Shown: positions 36,187 through 47,730 of the stretch, in pieces
How the letters are laid out: every line of letters begins with the position of its first letter
Numbering within the stretch: the first letter of the stretch is position 1
NCBI GenBank assembly: GCA_964030785.1
Contig: OZ034979.1
Location: 6,551,423-6,615,422, forward strand
Source of the DNA: Siderastrea siderea
Taxonomy: Eukaryota > Cnidaria > Anthozoa > Scleractinia > Rhizangiidae
Length of the DNA stretch: 64,000 bases
Direction: 5' to 3'
The notes under the pieces: model-generated
The model's database searches: none
Seen by the model: only the letters and a program-made list of their open reading frames with translations
Told to the model about the DNA's origin: nothing
Translations under genes and position numbers: made by a program

Positions 36187-36299
36187 CTACATAGCCTCCC
36201 ACGCAGAAATTAGGGCACGTCATGTCACACAATCTAATCGTGGGGGTGGATTGCGTGACGTGACGAGCCCTAAGAATGTCTGCGTGGAAGGCTACATAG
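36187..36299. mobile_element. MITE, tagcctcccacgcag ends
   Basis: tagcctcccacgcagaaatt and tctgcgtggaaggcta are inverted, with inner arms around gggcacgtcatg and cgtgacgagccc. About 110 bp, just beyond the truncated LINE 5' end. Confidence 0.7.
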
Positions 36300-36349
36300 A
36301 GCATAATTCGCAAAGCTCTCCTAAATTCAGACGGATCCTGTAGCATTGT

Positions 36350-36567
36350 TTTTTAAGAATGAAGCAATTTGGAGTATTTCTACACCTCTTAGATGAGATG
36401 CTAGTCCATCGCATGGTTACCCCCAGCAAAATTTCTCTGGCACCAATTTATGCGCCTGGGTAGAGAAAGCCAATAATGAGCAAAGTTTGAAATGAATGGA
36501 ATGATCTCAAGGCTACAACGCGAAGATCTAAATCCAACGCGCTAACCACTACACCACTGAGCCCCTT
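36350..36567 (-). mobile_element. tRNA-derived SINE
   Basis: The minus-strand head near 36567 reads ggggctcagtggtgtagtgg, then ttagcgcg, followed by a diverged body with ctctacccaggcgcataaat, ctgggggtaaccatgcgatg and actagcatctcatc. The body matches that of the SINE at 49.76-50.03 kb. Confidence 0.7.
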
Positions 36568-36599
36568 TTGGATAGACGTACCGCAAAGGTTCTTAAAAC

Positions 36600-37260
36600 C
36601 TGACACTATTCAGTATGTCAGGATAGAAAATCGAAAATTGATACCGTTTTAAGGCCCAAACCCGAAAAATGACACCCTATTCAAGGGAAAACGATTACTA
36701 AAAATTGCATGACCAGTTCGTTTTTTTTCCCTTAACATGGGAAGTTTAGTATTAGACATAGAACGGTACTAGACTAAGCCAAGAGAGGATAAAGGGGTGC
36801 AATTTTAGCTAATATAAAAAAGGAACCCTATCTAAGGTCTCTAAGGATCACACCGGGATAAAAACAGGGGCAAAATGGATATCCTGTTGAAGGACTGAGA
36901 ACCTCAAAAACCATACCCTATTCCGCGGCACATACCTATATAGCTCATATATGGGAGTATCCTCCCCTGGGGAGGGGGGGGGGGGAATCATCCTCGCTTA
37001 GGACCTGTGCCATAGCTCGGCTTCATGAATTTGGCTACTGGAATCCTAACCTCCGAGGTGTAGACCGTCATGAATTGATTTTAGACAACAACTTTGCTAT
37101 CTCTGCACGAAATAACCTATCTCTTCTTCCTGTTAACGTTTCTTTTCAGTTTGTTGGCGATCTCAAAGTTGTCAATAACGTCACAAGTCCGGCCATTCCA
37201 ATTAGTGCGCCCATCATGAGAAGAGCTTTCACAGTCTGAAACAACAAACAGTACAAAAGT
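36600..37260. other. Repeat-like intergenic stretch
   Basis: Contains low-copy-looking text such as gacaccctattcaaggg and a poly-G tract near 36968-36984. I see no gene. Confidence 0.4.
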
Positions 37261-37387
37261 TGAGAAAGATGTTTTATTCAGTTAATGACACAGGCGACTC
37301 AGAAAAAAATCCGAGTTCTCCCAACAGGAGTCGAACCTATGACCTTCTGGTTACTAGTCCAGATGCTCTACCACTGAGCTACAGGAG
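37260..37387 (-). mobile_element. SINE or tRNA-like sequence (Thr-like head)
   Basis: Minus-strand 37318-37387 folds as a tRNA: D arm gctcagtggtagagc, anticodon stem tctgg/ccaga, and T arm ataggttcgactcctgt. The anticodon loop (actagtaa) is eight bases and the acceptor stem pairs only partly. A tail follows (gaataaaacatctttctca), and the same tail recurs alone at about 38009-38064. A SINE or retroposed tRNA therefore fits better than a working gene. Confidence 0.6.
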
Positions 37388-37890
37388 ACTCGTGGGAGCT
37401 AAGGCCATTAAACTAGGTTCATGTGACAAACGTCCTGCATACTGCTAGGATTGAAACTTCGGATTGAAACAGGTAGATACGACAAAATACCTCGTGGTGA
37501 AAGGTTATGTAGTTTCTGCAATATTGTAACAAAATTGAAGATGAAACTCATTTTTTACTAGTTTGCCCGAGCTATTCTTCGATAAGAGACAGATTCTTTT
37601 CTAAAATAGAACCTAAAATCCCATTTCTACGATTATTATCACATGAGACCTTATTGTCACATCTTATGAATTGTACTGATTATTTTATAAATATTCCATG
37701 AATTTCATTCATCTCGTCATGCTTTGAACTGAGAGACAAACTAATCACAATGGCTACCTCTTTGAATGGTTGAAAATAAGCAATGGTTGTAATCTCTTCA
37801 GTTATTTTAATTAATTAAAAAGTTAATAATTAAATTTAAGTGGCTTTTGCAATACTGTAATACTTTCTTATAGTCATGCAAACAAGGCTT

Positions 37891-37931
37891 GTTATTGTTG
37901 TTGTTGTTGTTGTTGTTGTTGTCGTTGTTGC
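37891..37931. repeat. (GTT)n microsatellite
   Basis: About 13 consecutive gtt/ttg triplets with one substitution. Confidence 0.9.
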
Positions 37932-38199
37932 TAGGACTGAAATGTTGATAGGTGGTATATTCGCAATGATATAAATGTGACGGTGAATTTTAAGCCTGGT
38001 GAATATATGAGAAAGATGTTTTATTCAGATAATAACAGAGGCGACTCGGAAAAAAGTCGTAATTTAGTTCACCATATCTTTCTTTTATGTACACGTCGTT
38101 CCCACTGTTTTACGGCGAGTCCTGTTACCAGGACGCACTTCACTCCACCCTACCAAAGGGGCTTTAACGCTGCAATCGGAAATCAATCGGAAATAATAA

Positions 38200-39600
38200 A
38201 CAGTTGAAATAACGCTTGTTTTACCTACAAAAAAACGCCAGGCAAAAATAGACGAAGAAACCGATGGGACGAAAACAGACGCCAGGTAAACAAAAATCAA
38301 TTGACGCACAAAGGTCTGCACCATGCGAACACATTCTCACGACAAGTTTCGTTTAAGATTTACGTCACGGAACTGTGCTCGTAAAAATGTAGAAAAAAAG
38401 ACCTGTGTACCGCTAATGAAAGGGACATTGCTGAATGTCCGTCAAGTTTGGTTTGGTTTAACGTCAAGAGGTTCGACTGTATCTATAGCTACAGTTCTGG
38501 TGAATATGACCTGGTGATTCTTCTTTGTTCTAAAATGAACATCAAATAACCTTAAGACTTCTGCGTAGATGTTAACTCATCTCTTCCTCCTTTTATATCG
38601 CCTTTATCTAACTAAACTTGCTTGTACAGCAAATAAAATGAAAGCAAAATATATGAAATGATCAGATATATGAATTGCGGAAAACAGTTCCCACCCTGAC
38701 CTCAACTGGCAGATTATTTTCACTTCCTACAAATCAACATGTGTCATAACCTTTTTAATGTTTCTCCTGAGGTTTTATTTGTAGATATTGATCACGAGAT
38801 TCTGCTATTTAGACAATAGAACCGATCCGGGGGGTACTGCCCTATAAAACCCTATAAGCCCGACACGCTGTTGTCTTTTTGAAATAAGGTACTTATAATA
38901 CTAGTTGGGAGACATTTCACCGGCCTTTGGTGAAAGTGACATTGTGAGGAGAAATTGGATGCTTGTCACTGTTGGATAAACTGTGTAGTTATGTGCCACC
39001 CCAAAAAGTACAATTTTTGATGCGTTTTGGTCGTAAAACGGGTAAAGAATTTGACCATTTTAGTCTGAAATTGGGTGTGTTTTACCTGGCAGTCTGGAAA
39101 AAAGTCAAACTTCTTTGCTATGTTGGCAAGAAAAGAGGGCAAAATTGTATTGTTCAGATCTGAATTGGCCGGTACGGACAATCGAATATTTTAGTCTAAA
39201 AACTGGTAAGAAGCGGACTGCACGACCCCATCAAAAATTTTGAACTGCATCCCCTCCCCCGGAGATCCAAGTGCTCTTTCTCTTTGACCTCGTTTTGTAT
39301 TTCAAAATCTTATAATCAAATACTTTCGGTTTCTAAGTATTCTTTCCCTTCAACTCCATTCCGTAAAACTCATTCAGTGCACGAAAGCGCATTTCATCGT
39401 CCTGTTCAGTGCAGTCATGTCTTCAATTATAGCGGCTGTTTTCAAAGCAACCATTGGTTTGCTGGTGGCTAAAGGACGAAATTTGGCGGCGCAGAAATTG
39501 AAGGAAGGCGACGTAACAGATGAGCAATTCCGTAATTTTATCGTTCGTGAAATCGATGACATTAAATCGAAGCTAGACGGGCTAGCAAGAACAAACTTGT
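38200..39600 (+). repeat. Segmental duplication unit, copy A
   Basis: Collinear similarity to about 43950-45870, from a start near acagacgccaggtaaa through agacaatag...atccggg and gacctcgttttgtatttca into the first 57 codons of the gene at 39417. Copy B is longer because it carries an inserted MITE and other short insertions. Confidence 0.7.
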
Positions 39601-41258
39601 TGGCAAGTATCAGTTTTTTCAAGGAAGGGCTCGTCTACCTCTATAAAGTGTTGGACTTGGAAACCATCGAAGGGGAGGCCAAAATTACAGTGAGAAAAAA
39701 GGAACAAGAGAAGAATCCTGACACGGCAAGCGCAAGCTTACGATCACCGCAGGCAGCTAGTGTGAAAACAGTCTCCCTTGCTGAGGAAATGAAAAGCTTA
39801 CAAGTACCAGAACAAGATGTTTCGACCAGGAGAGCGCTTAAAGACGCGAAAAACAGATTCAAGCAAGCTCGCCAAAAAGCAACAGAAGCCTTCTGTAATG
39901 AAGCTCTAAGCACGTCTGATCGAATCTTGGCCATGCAATATCGTCTTATGGCGACATTGCTGGAGAAAGTAGACAATCCGGACGAGGCGTTAGCGGCGTG
40001 TAGATTGTGCCTTGAAGAGCTGCATTCCCTGCCAGCGGTCCAGAAAAGTTTCAATGTACAGCTTAGTCAAGGCTTTAAGTCTTGGTTTAACACGGCTGAA
40101 CGTGAAGACTTAATTCGGTCGGTGTGTCGCGTGAATCGAGTGATGTTCCATGTCACGCAAATGGTCGGTGGAGACGTCAATCTCTCGCTCTGGCCTTGTG
40201 TTGATAGTGGAGAAGAGAAAGTTGATCCATCGCGTGACACGAGAGTGACTGAATTACTACGAGGTGAGGGTATGGAACATTGCATTTTGAAACTGTGGGT
40301 TGAGGGAGAAGGGGAGAAAGACGTATGTCATATCACTACAAACACGCAAGGGCAGTTCATAATAGCAGGCAAAAGAGTTTCAGGTGCGCCATACCTGGAA
40401 GTATTTGACTGCACTGGCAAGCACTTGCACTCTCACCGTCTTCCGCTTTGGGCAAACAACATAGACGGTAGAGTGTGGTCAGAAGCTGATTATAAATGTT
40501 ACCTGAAATGGTTCATAAACGATATAGACACGGACCGAGATAATAACATTTTCATATTGGTCTGCTGGAATGCCGGTTCACAGAACGATTTGTGGAGTCG
40601 TTGGAGTACTAGTCTGCACGCAGGCTATTGGAGTACCACCATGACCACCGTACAAATGTTTGATGAGCATGCGACTCTGCAACGTGTGTTTAATCTGAAA
40701 GATCAATCTATTGGTTTCCTAATAACAGTGAATGACAACAACAAAGTCTTTGTGGCGGTGAGGAGATCAGACGTGCAAGAGGTGCAAGTATACGATACAA
40801 ATGGACTTTTATTAAACAGCTTTAGACTAGGAACATTGAAGAATGTAAGGGGCATCGCTGCTACTAACTCAGTGGACGGTAGAATAATGGTATTGGAAGA
40901 CCGGCGATATGTACTGTGGATTCATTCGTTTAGTGAACAGGGACACCACCGCTCTGAGTTCAAATGTGCAAATTCTAAGCCATCTGACGTTAGTTGTATA
41001 GCTTCTCACCATGCCAGTGAACATGTTTTCGTTTTGTTACAGGAAACCCATCCTTCAAAATATATCTACCCAAGAATGCTTTACATATTCACCAAAGACG
41101 GCAAGTTTGTCCGTAGCATTCATCTCTCTATAGAATCGTTGATGAATCGCTATCAAAGCGTGTTTAGTGCCATAGTGACCAAAGAAGGACTCGTCGCCAT
41201 GCCGGCACGTCACAGATGCGACATGATACCGAAAAAGGTAACTGTTGTCGTTTTGTAA
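39417..41258 (+). CDS. Unrecognised 613-aa protein: helical N-terminal half, propeller-like C-terminal half
   Basis: An intronless frame with its ATG at 39417. I do not recognise the family by name. Residues 2-17 are hydrophobic (SSIIAAVFKATIGLLV) and are followed by basic and acidic helices. Residues 45-245 look all-helical: an IDDIKSKLDGLA block, a FFKEGLVYLY block and TPR-like LEKVDNPDEALAACRLCLEE. From about residue 295 to 600 there are repeated beta-strand units ending in VFD, MFD, VYDTNGLLLNSF and IFTKDGKFVRS, the spacing expected of NHL/WD-like propeller blades. There is no signal peptide of classic form and no clear membrane helix beyond the N-terminal stretch. A copy cut after residue 57 lies at 45.7 kb. 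It may be a cnidarian-expanded family; the function is unknown. Confidence 0.85.
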   Translation: MSSIIAAVFKATIGLLVAKGRNLAAQKLKEGDVTDEQFRNFIVREIDDIKSKLDGLARTNLLASISFFKEGLVYLYKVLDLETIEGEAKITVRKKEQEKNPDTASASLRSPQAASVKTVSLAEEMKSLQVPEQDVSTRRALKDAKNRFKQARQKATEAFCNEALSTSDRILAMQYRLMATLLEKVDNPDEALAACRLCLEELHSLPAVQKSFNVQLSQGFKSWFNTAEREDLIRSVCRVNRVMFHVTQMVGGDVNLSLWPCVDSGEEKVDPSRDTRVTELLRGEGMEHCILKLWVEGEGEKDVCHITTNTQGQFIIAGKRVSGAPYLEVFDCTGKHLHSHRLPLWANNIDGRVWSEADYKCYLKWFINDIDTDRDNNIFILVCWNAGSQNDLWSRWSTSLHAGYWSTTMTTVQMFDEHATLQRVFNLKDQSIGFLITVNDNNKVFVAVRRSDVQEVQVYDTNGLLLNSFRLGTLKNVRGIAATNSVDGRIMVLEDRRYVLWIHSFSEQGHHRSEFKCANSKPSDVSCIASHHASEHVFVLLQETHPSKYIYPRMLYIFTKDGKFVRSIHLSIESLMNRYQSVFSAIVTKEGLVAMPARHRCDMIPKKVTVVVL

Positions 41259-41439
41259 TATTGAAGTCCATCAACTTTAATTTCGCTGTCGGGATTTGGT
41301 ATCAAATTCTGTTCATAAACCGTCTGGCTTAGAAATTCAGCCCATCGTCTGAAATAAGTATCGAAAAAAATCAAAATTTCGTTTTCCAACTGGAAAACTG
41401 ACAAACACAAGCAGCACCACATGAAAGTAATGACAGAGA

Positions 41440-42260
41440 GGTGCTAGTAATTTATATGTTGTTAACCTAAGTAGTGAATGTAGCAGTAAAATCATAAGGA
41501 TTTCATTCCCATTCATCACCGTATGCAGCATAATAAACAGCACCACAGCAACGTACTGCTCAGTAGCTTTCATTTGAATGGTCACACTTTAGGATTTCAT
41601 CCACAGACTCAAAGTAATAGAATCACCTTGTACAGCATAATAAACAGCACCACAGGAAAGTAATGCTCAGAATTTCACCTTAAGACTCAAGACGTACAAC
41701 CACATTATTATTTTTCAGTGTGATATGCAGCGTAACGAACAGCACCATACGAAAGTCATGCTCAATATCTTCCATTTAGTGGTCAAACTTCAGTATTTCG
41801 TCCTCAGACTCAAAACTTGTAACCACCCTCTGCAGGATAACAAACAGCACCACAGGAAACTAATTCTTTTAAAAATGCTTTTTGTTTAAACGGTCAAAAT
41901 TTAAGATTTCAACCGCAGTCTAAAGGACAGAACCAACTAATGCAACATAATAAACGATATAGCCTGCAATGCAGGCGTAGTTTTTGGGCGAGCGAACACT
42001 ATAGCCGCCATCTTGGGTTTTAAAAGCAGAGGAAGATTGGGGAGAGTAGAAAGAGCAACCAAGGGTGTGGGGATTAACCGACGTTTTGGCACTCGTGCGT
42101 CCCCAGAAAACGCCTGCATTGCAGGTATAAACGATACAACAGGATACTCCGCTGCTCAGAAAGTTTCACTTTAGGATTCTATCCGCAGACTTAAAAGGTA
42201 GAACCACCTTGTACTGCACGATAACTGTGATAAATAGCACCAACAGTTGGGAAGTACCAC
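41440..42260. repeat. Decayed 106-bp satellite array
   Basis: Several diverged units related to the 12.6-kb array (ctgctcagtagctttcattt, gtcacactttaggatttcat, taataaacagcaccacagg). The array is interrupted by a MITE at 41960-42127. Confidence 0.8.
41960..42127. mobile_element. MITE with 9-bp target duplication (Mutator-like), inside the satellite
   Basis: Ends tagcctgcaatgcaggcg and cgcctgcattgcaggta are inverted. The satellite sequence taaacgata is duplicated on both sides (41951-41959 and 42128-42136). A 9-bp duplication is typical of Mutator-like transposition. Confidence 0.8.
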
Positions 42261-42920
42261 TCGTCGATAATATTACATGGGTCATCTTACCCATATAAGG
42301 ACAGATGAACGCGCAAAATGCTTCATTATTACGCTGTAGTATCCCGTATTGACCGATTTACTGCCGAATGTGAGCGTTCAGTAAACCCGTGTCCAACACT
42401 ATCCTGAACTAATGTGAACGGATGGACGGCACGCAGCTTGTTCCAGGCCCCAAGACAATAGGAACGGTCAATGTTAAAGAATTAGCGGAGGCGAAAATAA
42501 AACTTTCGAGGGCTGGGGAGGGATAATGGACAGATACCTTGTGTCTAATTTTCACGTTCCCAGCCTCGTTCTAATTTCACCGTTCCTACTGAGAGCCTGG
42601 AACAGGTTAGACCGAACGTTTCACATTAGTGAGTGAGTGTTGACACATATGGACCGTCACAAATTGTACGTTTCGCTCTGTCCGTAAAGCAAATGTAATG
42701 AAAATAATAAATAAAAAAATAAAAATTAATCACGTTGAAAGCGAAAATATATTAAATAATGAGATGTAAAAAGATTTGCAAAAAACACTTTCAAACATTG
42801 ATCACTTGAGTTTACAAAACAATGGCAGATTAGATTACTTTTTTTGCTTAAACTGGACAGTGTAATGATTCCAGAAGAAAGAATATTTCTCAGCAAACCA
42901 CACGTCGTAACTGTTTTTTA

Positions 42921-43576
42921 AGGTCGGCACACACGAGGGAACTAGTCCCTGCGACTGGTCCCTGCGACTAGTCCCGGGGACCAAGTCCCTTCGTGTGCAC
43001 TACCCATTCTAGTCAAAAAATCTAGTCGCAGGGCAAAATTTGGCAAAATTTGGTCCCCGCGACTAGTCCCACGAATTCAAACTTGTTTGAATTCGTGGGA
43101 CTAGTCCCACAAACTATGCTTGGTCCCTTCGTGTGTACTGTTCGTGGGACAAGTCCCTGTGACCAGAATGAAAATATTTCATCGGATCTTTTACTTTTTT
43201 CCAGTTGACCTTGTCTGTATTGGGAGTCTTGGTCGAACAGTTGTCTTTTTACGCCTCTGTACCAGCAATATAGGACACTGGAGAAAAAACTTTATCGAAA
43301 TTGCAAATAACAAACACTGATAGACCGCACGAGGTATGAACCGGTTTGCAGTTGATTTATTTTAATGTTTTGTGGTTAATCTAGTAAATTCGGTTTCTCT
43401 GTTGAGGATCGCTTTATTTTTCGTCTCCACATTTCGACGAATTTCAGTTAAAGCGCCCTAAATTTATTTTTTTCAAGGGACTTGTCCCCGCAACTATTTC
43501 CTTCGTGTACACACTACAGGGGACCAGTCGCATGGACCAGTCGCAGGGACTAGTCCCCTCGCGTGTGTGCCGACCT
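42921..43576. mobile_element. 656-bp non-autonomous element, Harbinger-like by target site
   Basis: Long inverted ends: aggtcggcacacacgaggga on the left and cctcgcgtgtgtgccgacct on the right, continuing through repeated ggactagtccctgcgac blocks. Flanked by TTA on each side (42918-42920 and 43577-43579), the 3-bp TWA target favoured by PIF/Harbinger elements. An internal palindrome lies near 43065-43110. No transposase. Confidence 0.8.
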
Positions 43577-43599
43577 TTAGGGTTCTAATGAAGGGGATT

Positions 43600-43960
43600 A
43601 TTTACAGATGTTGATCACAAGAGTCAAGCATAATGTCCTCAGAAATTTAGACAATAGAATCAAGCCAGGGGAGTAATACCTTATATCATTCAAGCCGTAC
43701 TATCAACATGCATGTTCGCCTCACTGTTTTCCATAGTTTCTTTACAATATTTGTTGGGAAAATTTGATTAAACATCAAGACACACCATTTTTGGTGACCG
43801 TTTTTTCGTTCTCCATACATTTCTTATGGAAATAGTGAGGAGAGTTTGTCTAAATATCAAGACATCTTATCATTGGTGACCACTTTCTTTATTCTCGTTG
43901 CTTGAATGTTTGAACAAGTAGTGATGATGTGAAGAGGGATTTCATTATCATCAGGTATAA
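43600..43960. repeat. Partial third copy of the segmental unit with MITE fragment
   Basis: 43610-43690 matches the agacaatagaatc...gggg stretch also present at 38.8 and 44.97 kb. It is followed by a ccctttaagcc-family MITE fragment (tatcaacatgcatgttcgcc). Confidence 0.55.
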
Positions 43961-44356
43961 TAACGCTTGTTTTATCTACAAATAAAACGGCAGGTAAAAA
44001 TAGCGAACCCGATGAGGCGAAAAACAGACGCCAGGTAAAAAGAGCTCCAACAACGCACAAAGGTCTGCTCCTAGATCAGAGAAGACATGCACACGACAAG
44101 TTTCGTTGAAGCATCGTTCACGTCACGGAAGCAAGTTAACGTCACGAAAAGTTCTACGCTTATATGAAGAGGAAAAACCTGAGATTTGTGTGCTCTATGC
44201 CACTTGAAAGCTGAATCTCCGTTAAGTTCTGAATGATCTTCTTTTCTGTAAAATGGGTATCAAATAAGCCCTAGACTCCTACGCAGAGGTTGACTTCTCT
44301 TTACCTCTTTACTTTTTTTAAAAACTGACAAGACTTCCTTGTATACCAAACAAATA

Positions 44357-44773
44357 CCGTAAACTGCCGTTTATAAGCCCCGGGCTTAAATACAACTTCG
44401 TAAGGGGTTTTGGGTGGGCTTATAAACGGAGGGACTTATACCCGGGGGAGGGGGGGGGGGCTTATTAGCAGAATAAAAAACGCGTTTCGAAATGAGCCAC
44501 AGCAGTGTTGATCGAAATACGTTTTTAATTTACCAGTATTTAATTAACATTTGAAACGTCATAATAAATCGAATTCATTTCAATTTTAACAACAAAATCA
44601 AAACTGTAACAACAGGAACGTAAGTGGAACGTAACAAAACAAAGTTCATCTTCGCAGTTTTCTGTGAGAGTGCTTAATCTCAAAGAAATAAGGAAAACTA
44701 GAGGCGCTTACATCCGGGGGAGGCTTATAACCGGAAGTAATTTTTTGTTTACAGGTAGATGGGCAGTTTACGG
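44357..44773. mobile_element. 417-bp MITE with TA target duplication (mariner-like)
   Basis: Inverted ends ccgtaaactgcc and ggcagtttacgg, flanked by TA on both sides (44355-44356 and 44774-44775). The interior has repeated ggcttata blocks. A fragment with the same interior lies near 49.14-49.22 kb. Confidence 0.75.
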
Positions 44774-44811
44774 TATCATGCATAAGTTGCGTTAATAACT
44801 GCGAGGATCTT

Positions 44812-44842
44812 CTTTACATTTACATTTACATTTACATTTATA
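44812..44842. repeat. (ACATTT)n microsatellite
   Basis: Five tandem copies of a six-base unit. Confidence 0.85.
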
Positions 44843-45701
44843 GTTCAGTGTATTGTCCCCCGAACATGACTATTTCTGCAAAACATACGCGTAACCTTTT
44901 TATGATTCTTTAAAGAGGATTTTATAGATATTCAGCACGAGACTTAAAAGCATGACGTCTAGAAGTTAGACAATAGTATCAATCCGGGAGGGGAGTCCCC
45001 TGTATTACCCCTTAAGCCCCACGATCGACATGCATGTTCTCTGCGCTGTTTTCCATATATTTTTTTATAATGCTATCTGGGAGAATGCCATTTTAAAACA
45101 TGAAGCATTTTTCTTTGGTGATCATTTCCTGTTTTCTCACGACCTTTTTGTATGTTCAAGTGGTGATGTTGTAAGGAGAAATTAGATGCTTGTCACTATT
45201 GAAATATAGCTTTATGTCCCCCCCCCCCAACCCCCCCGCTAAAGGATGTGGGTATTGAGCTGTTTTGGTCTGAAACACATTTTGGTCAGCAATTAGGTAT
45301 GTTTTGCTACTATTAGGGAACAGGGTCTAGTTTTTTTTTCCACTTTGGCTTGAAAAGTGGGGTAAAGTGTAGGGTTAGGCACTGAAAATGGCATGCTTTT
45401 GTCAAAAAACTGGTAAGGGTTAAAGGAAGCAGGCTTCACAACCCCCGGGTCACAACCGTACCAAAAATTTAAAGCAGTAACCTCCCCTCCCCCCCCCCCC
45501 CCCCTTCCCAGGAAAAACAAGTGCTCTTCTTGTTTGACCTCGTTTTGTATTTCAGAATCTAATCATCAAATACTTCCGCTGTCTATTCTTTCTTTCCAAG
45601 AATCTAATCATCAAATTTTCCGCTATTCTTTCTTTCCAACGCCACTCCTTAAAACCGGTTCAGTGCAAAAAACAGAATTTTACCGTCCTGTTGAAACAGC
45701 C

Positions 45702-45920
45702 ATGGCTTCAATTGTAGCGGCTGTTTTCAAAGCGACTATTGGCTTGCTGGTGACTAAAGGACGAAATTTGGCAGCAGATAAACTAAAGGATGGCGACGTA
45801 ACAGACGAACAGTTTCGCAGCTTCATCGTTCGTGAAATCGACGACATAAAATCGAAGCTGGATGGACTAGCGGTCTTTGGTAATATCCAAACGAAAATTT
45901 ACTTCTCAATGTGGGGTTAA
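45702..45920 (+). pseudogene. Truncated copy of the 39.4-kb gene (first 57 residues)
   Basis: The ATG at 45702 starts a 72-codon frame. Its first 57 residues differ from the 613-aa protein at only six positions (51 of 57 identical by eye). Similarity stops abruptly after KSKLDGLA, and 15 unrelated residues lead to a stop. The upstream flank is also duplicated. Nothing resembling the rest of the gene follows. It could be a gene fragment cut at a duplication breakpoint, a short protein of its own, or a first exon if the tttggtaata just after the break is used as a donor. Confidence 0.75.
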
Positions 45921-46279
45921 GATTGCGTGACGAGACAAAAGGTAACTCTGTCGTGCGTAACCTTTCTCGGGAACCCTGGCCGATTAAGCCCAGTAGAAAT
46001 CTTTCTATTAAACTCGAAAGGAAACAACTATTTCGATTAAAGGCAAACGTCAAAGTTTACCATTTTTAACCAAGCCAAAGTATATGAGTCGCAAAGCGCC
46101 CAGCCGTCGCGACTGACAAATACAGCATTTCCTCCGCGAAAATAAAAAAAAAATGCTTGAACTGAAAGACGTTTGAATTCTTCCATGATATGTTCGAACA
46201 ACAATGCCCAGGATATTTACTTCATGCAAAAAAAGTCGATATCTCGAAGAGATCTTTGATTTCGAATGGCAGTTATCGG

Positions 46280-46520
46280 CCACCATACACCAGGCTTTTT
46301 TGTAAAATTTCATATGCTCTTTCAAAAACTAGAACTAATTATAGAAGTTTCAACAGCAAATATCAGGGTAAGCTATGACCTTGAGTGCTTTTAGTGATGA
46401 TATTAAGCATTTGTCGCTAAAACAATGCAAGAATAATATAAAAATTGAATATTGTTGAAAGCTATTTGTAATATATGAATATATTTGTACTTCAGTTAGT
46501 AAAGTACAAGCAATAACTTT
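46280..46520. repeat. Duplicated segment shared with 52.22-52.44 kb
   Basis: Collinear similarity over about 230 bp (tttcaacag...tatcagggtaagct, gatattaagc, atatatgaatat, cttcagttagt). A further block near 46.92-47.01 kb (ggaacagtcgatctcttgag) recurs at 61.48 kb. Confidence 0.6.
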
Positions 46521-47730
46521 TCCCAGCTTGTTTGTCATAAATCTCTAGGTACTCTTAGTCTGTATTGTGTGTATTGTGTCTTTCTAGTTCATTGTGGTTA
46601 TTTTGCGCAATTTTCATTTAAATCGTAAATTAATATATTGTATTATTTGTTACAAAATCGACACAGATAAAGTTGCTGTTGTTGTTGTTGATGTTGTGAT
46701 GTTTATATCTTTTGAAGTCTGTTCGTATCAACTTCGGTTGTCTTCGGCCTATCTTCGGAAGACATCCGATGACCTTTGACAATCTTCTGAAGTATTCAAT
46801 TTTTATCTGGCAATCCACAATAACATTACATTGCATTGTTGTGAATGAGCGATATCGATAAAGTGCAACCACGCACTTATGGATATAATGACTAAATCCT
46901 CTGAAATCAGCCTTCTCCAATATTTCAGAGACTCATTCTATCCGAGATTGCTATATCTGATGACAAAACTAGGAACAGTCGATCTCTTGAGTCTCATCTC
47001 ATCTTCTGGAAACACCCACAGAAGAAATAACTGTTTGGCGTGGATCGTTGCAGACAACGATTCCATGAGTGCGCGTTGAATATGAGATGGTAACCATCTC
47101 ATATCCAACAAGTGCGAGTGGAATAATTGTTTTATTAAAAACACCCAAAGAATTGCAATATTTGAGCTCCCCGGCTGTTCTCGTTAACGCGTATCGGCTA
47201 CCATTGCCTGTTAGCCAATCAAAACTCAGGAATTGCAATATACCATTACTATTTTTTTAATAAAACAAATAAATAAATTAAAATAGATAGTGAGTAGCGT
47301 AGCCAATCAGAGAACAGCATTCGTGATAGAACGCTAGTAGATTTATACTAATTTTCGATAGACGCCATAGGAGCGTGCACAAAGAAATTATAAAATTGCC
47401 GAAATCACAGACCAAAACTATGAATAAATCACTTGCACTGAACTTTTATTGAATAGATGGGTCTCTGGGATATGCTAAAAAAAATTAGAAGGCTCGGCTT
47501 TCGGCTTTTGATAATTGCATCAGGGCCTCGACCCTCACCAACTATCAGCTGATAGAAGCTTCGAGCTTTTCGTGTAACTGTTAAAGAGAAAACAACAACA
47601 AAAACAACAAAACAAAACAAGGAAGGATGATATAAAGTGAGAACATGGCTGCCCGAAATAACCAACAACAATGACAGAACCAATCCATTCGCGAATTTCC
47701 AATAGAACAAAGATAAGATTGTACTTATTA

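Larger units (their letters stand above)
43950..45870 (+). repeat. Segmental duplication unit, copy B
   Basis: Counterpart of 38200-39600. It contains an inserted MITE (44357-44773), a MITE-family fragment (45003-45195), poly-C tracts at about 45220 and 45490, and a roughly 40-bp local duplication (aatctaatcatcaaat twice) before the truncated gene copy. Confidence 0.7.

Noticed and set aside
37318..37387. Functional tRNA-Thr gene
   Set aside because: The anticodon loop has eight bases, the acceptor stem pairs poorly, and a SINE-like tail follows and recurs at 38.01 kb.
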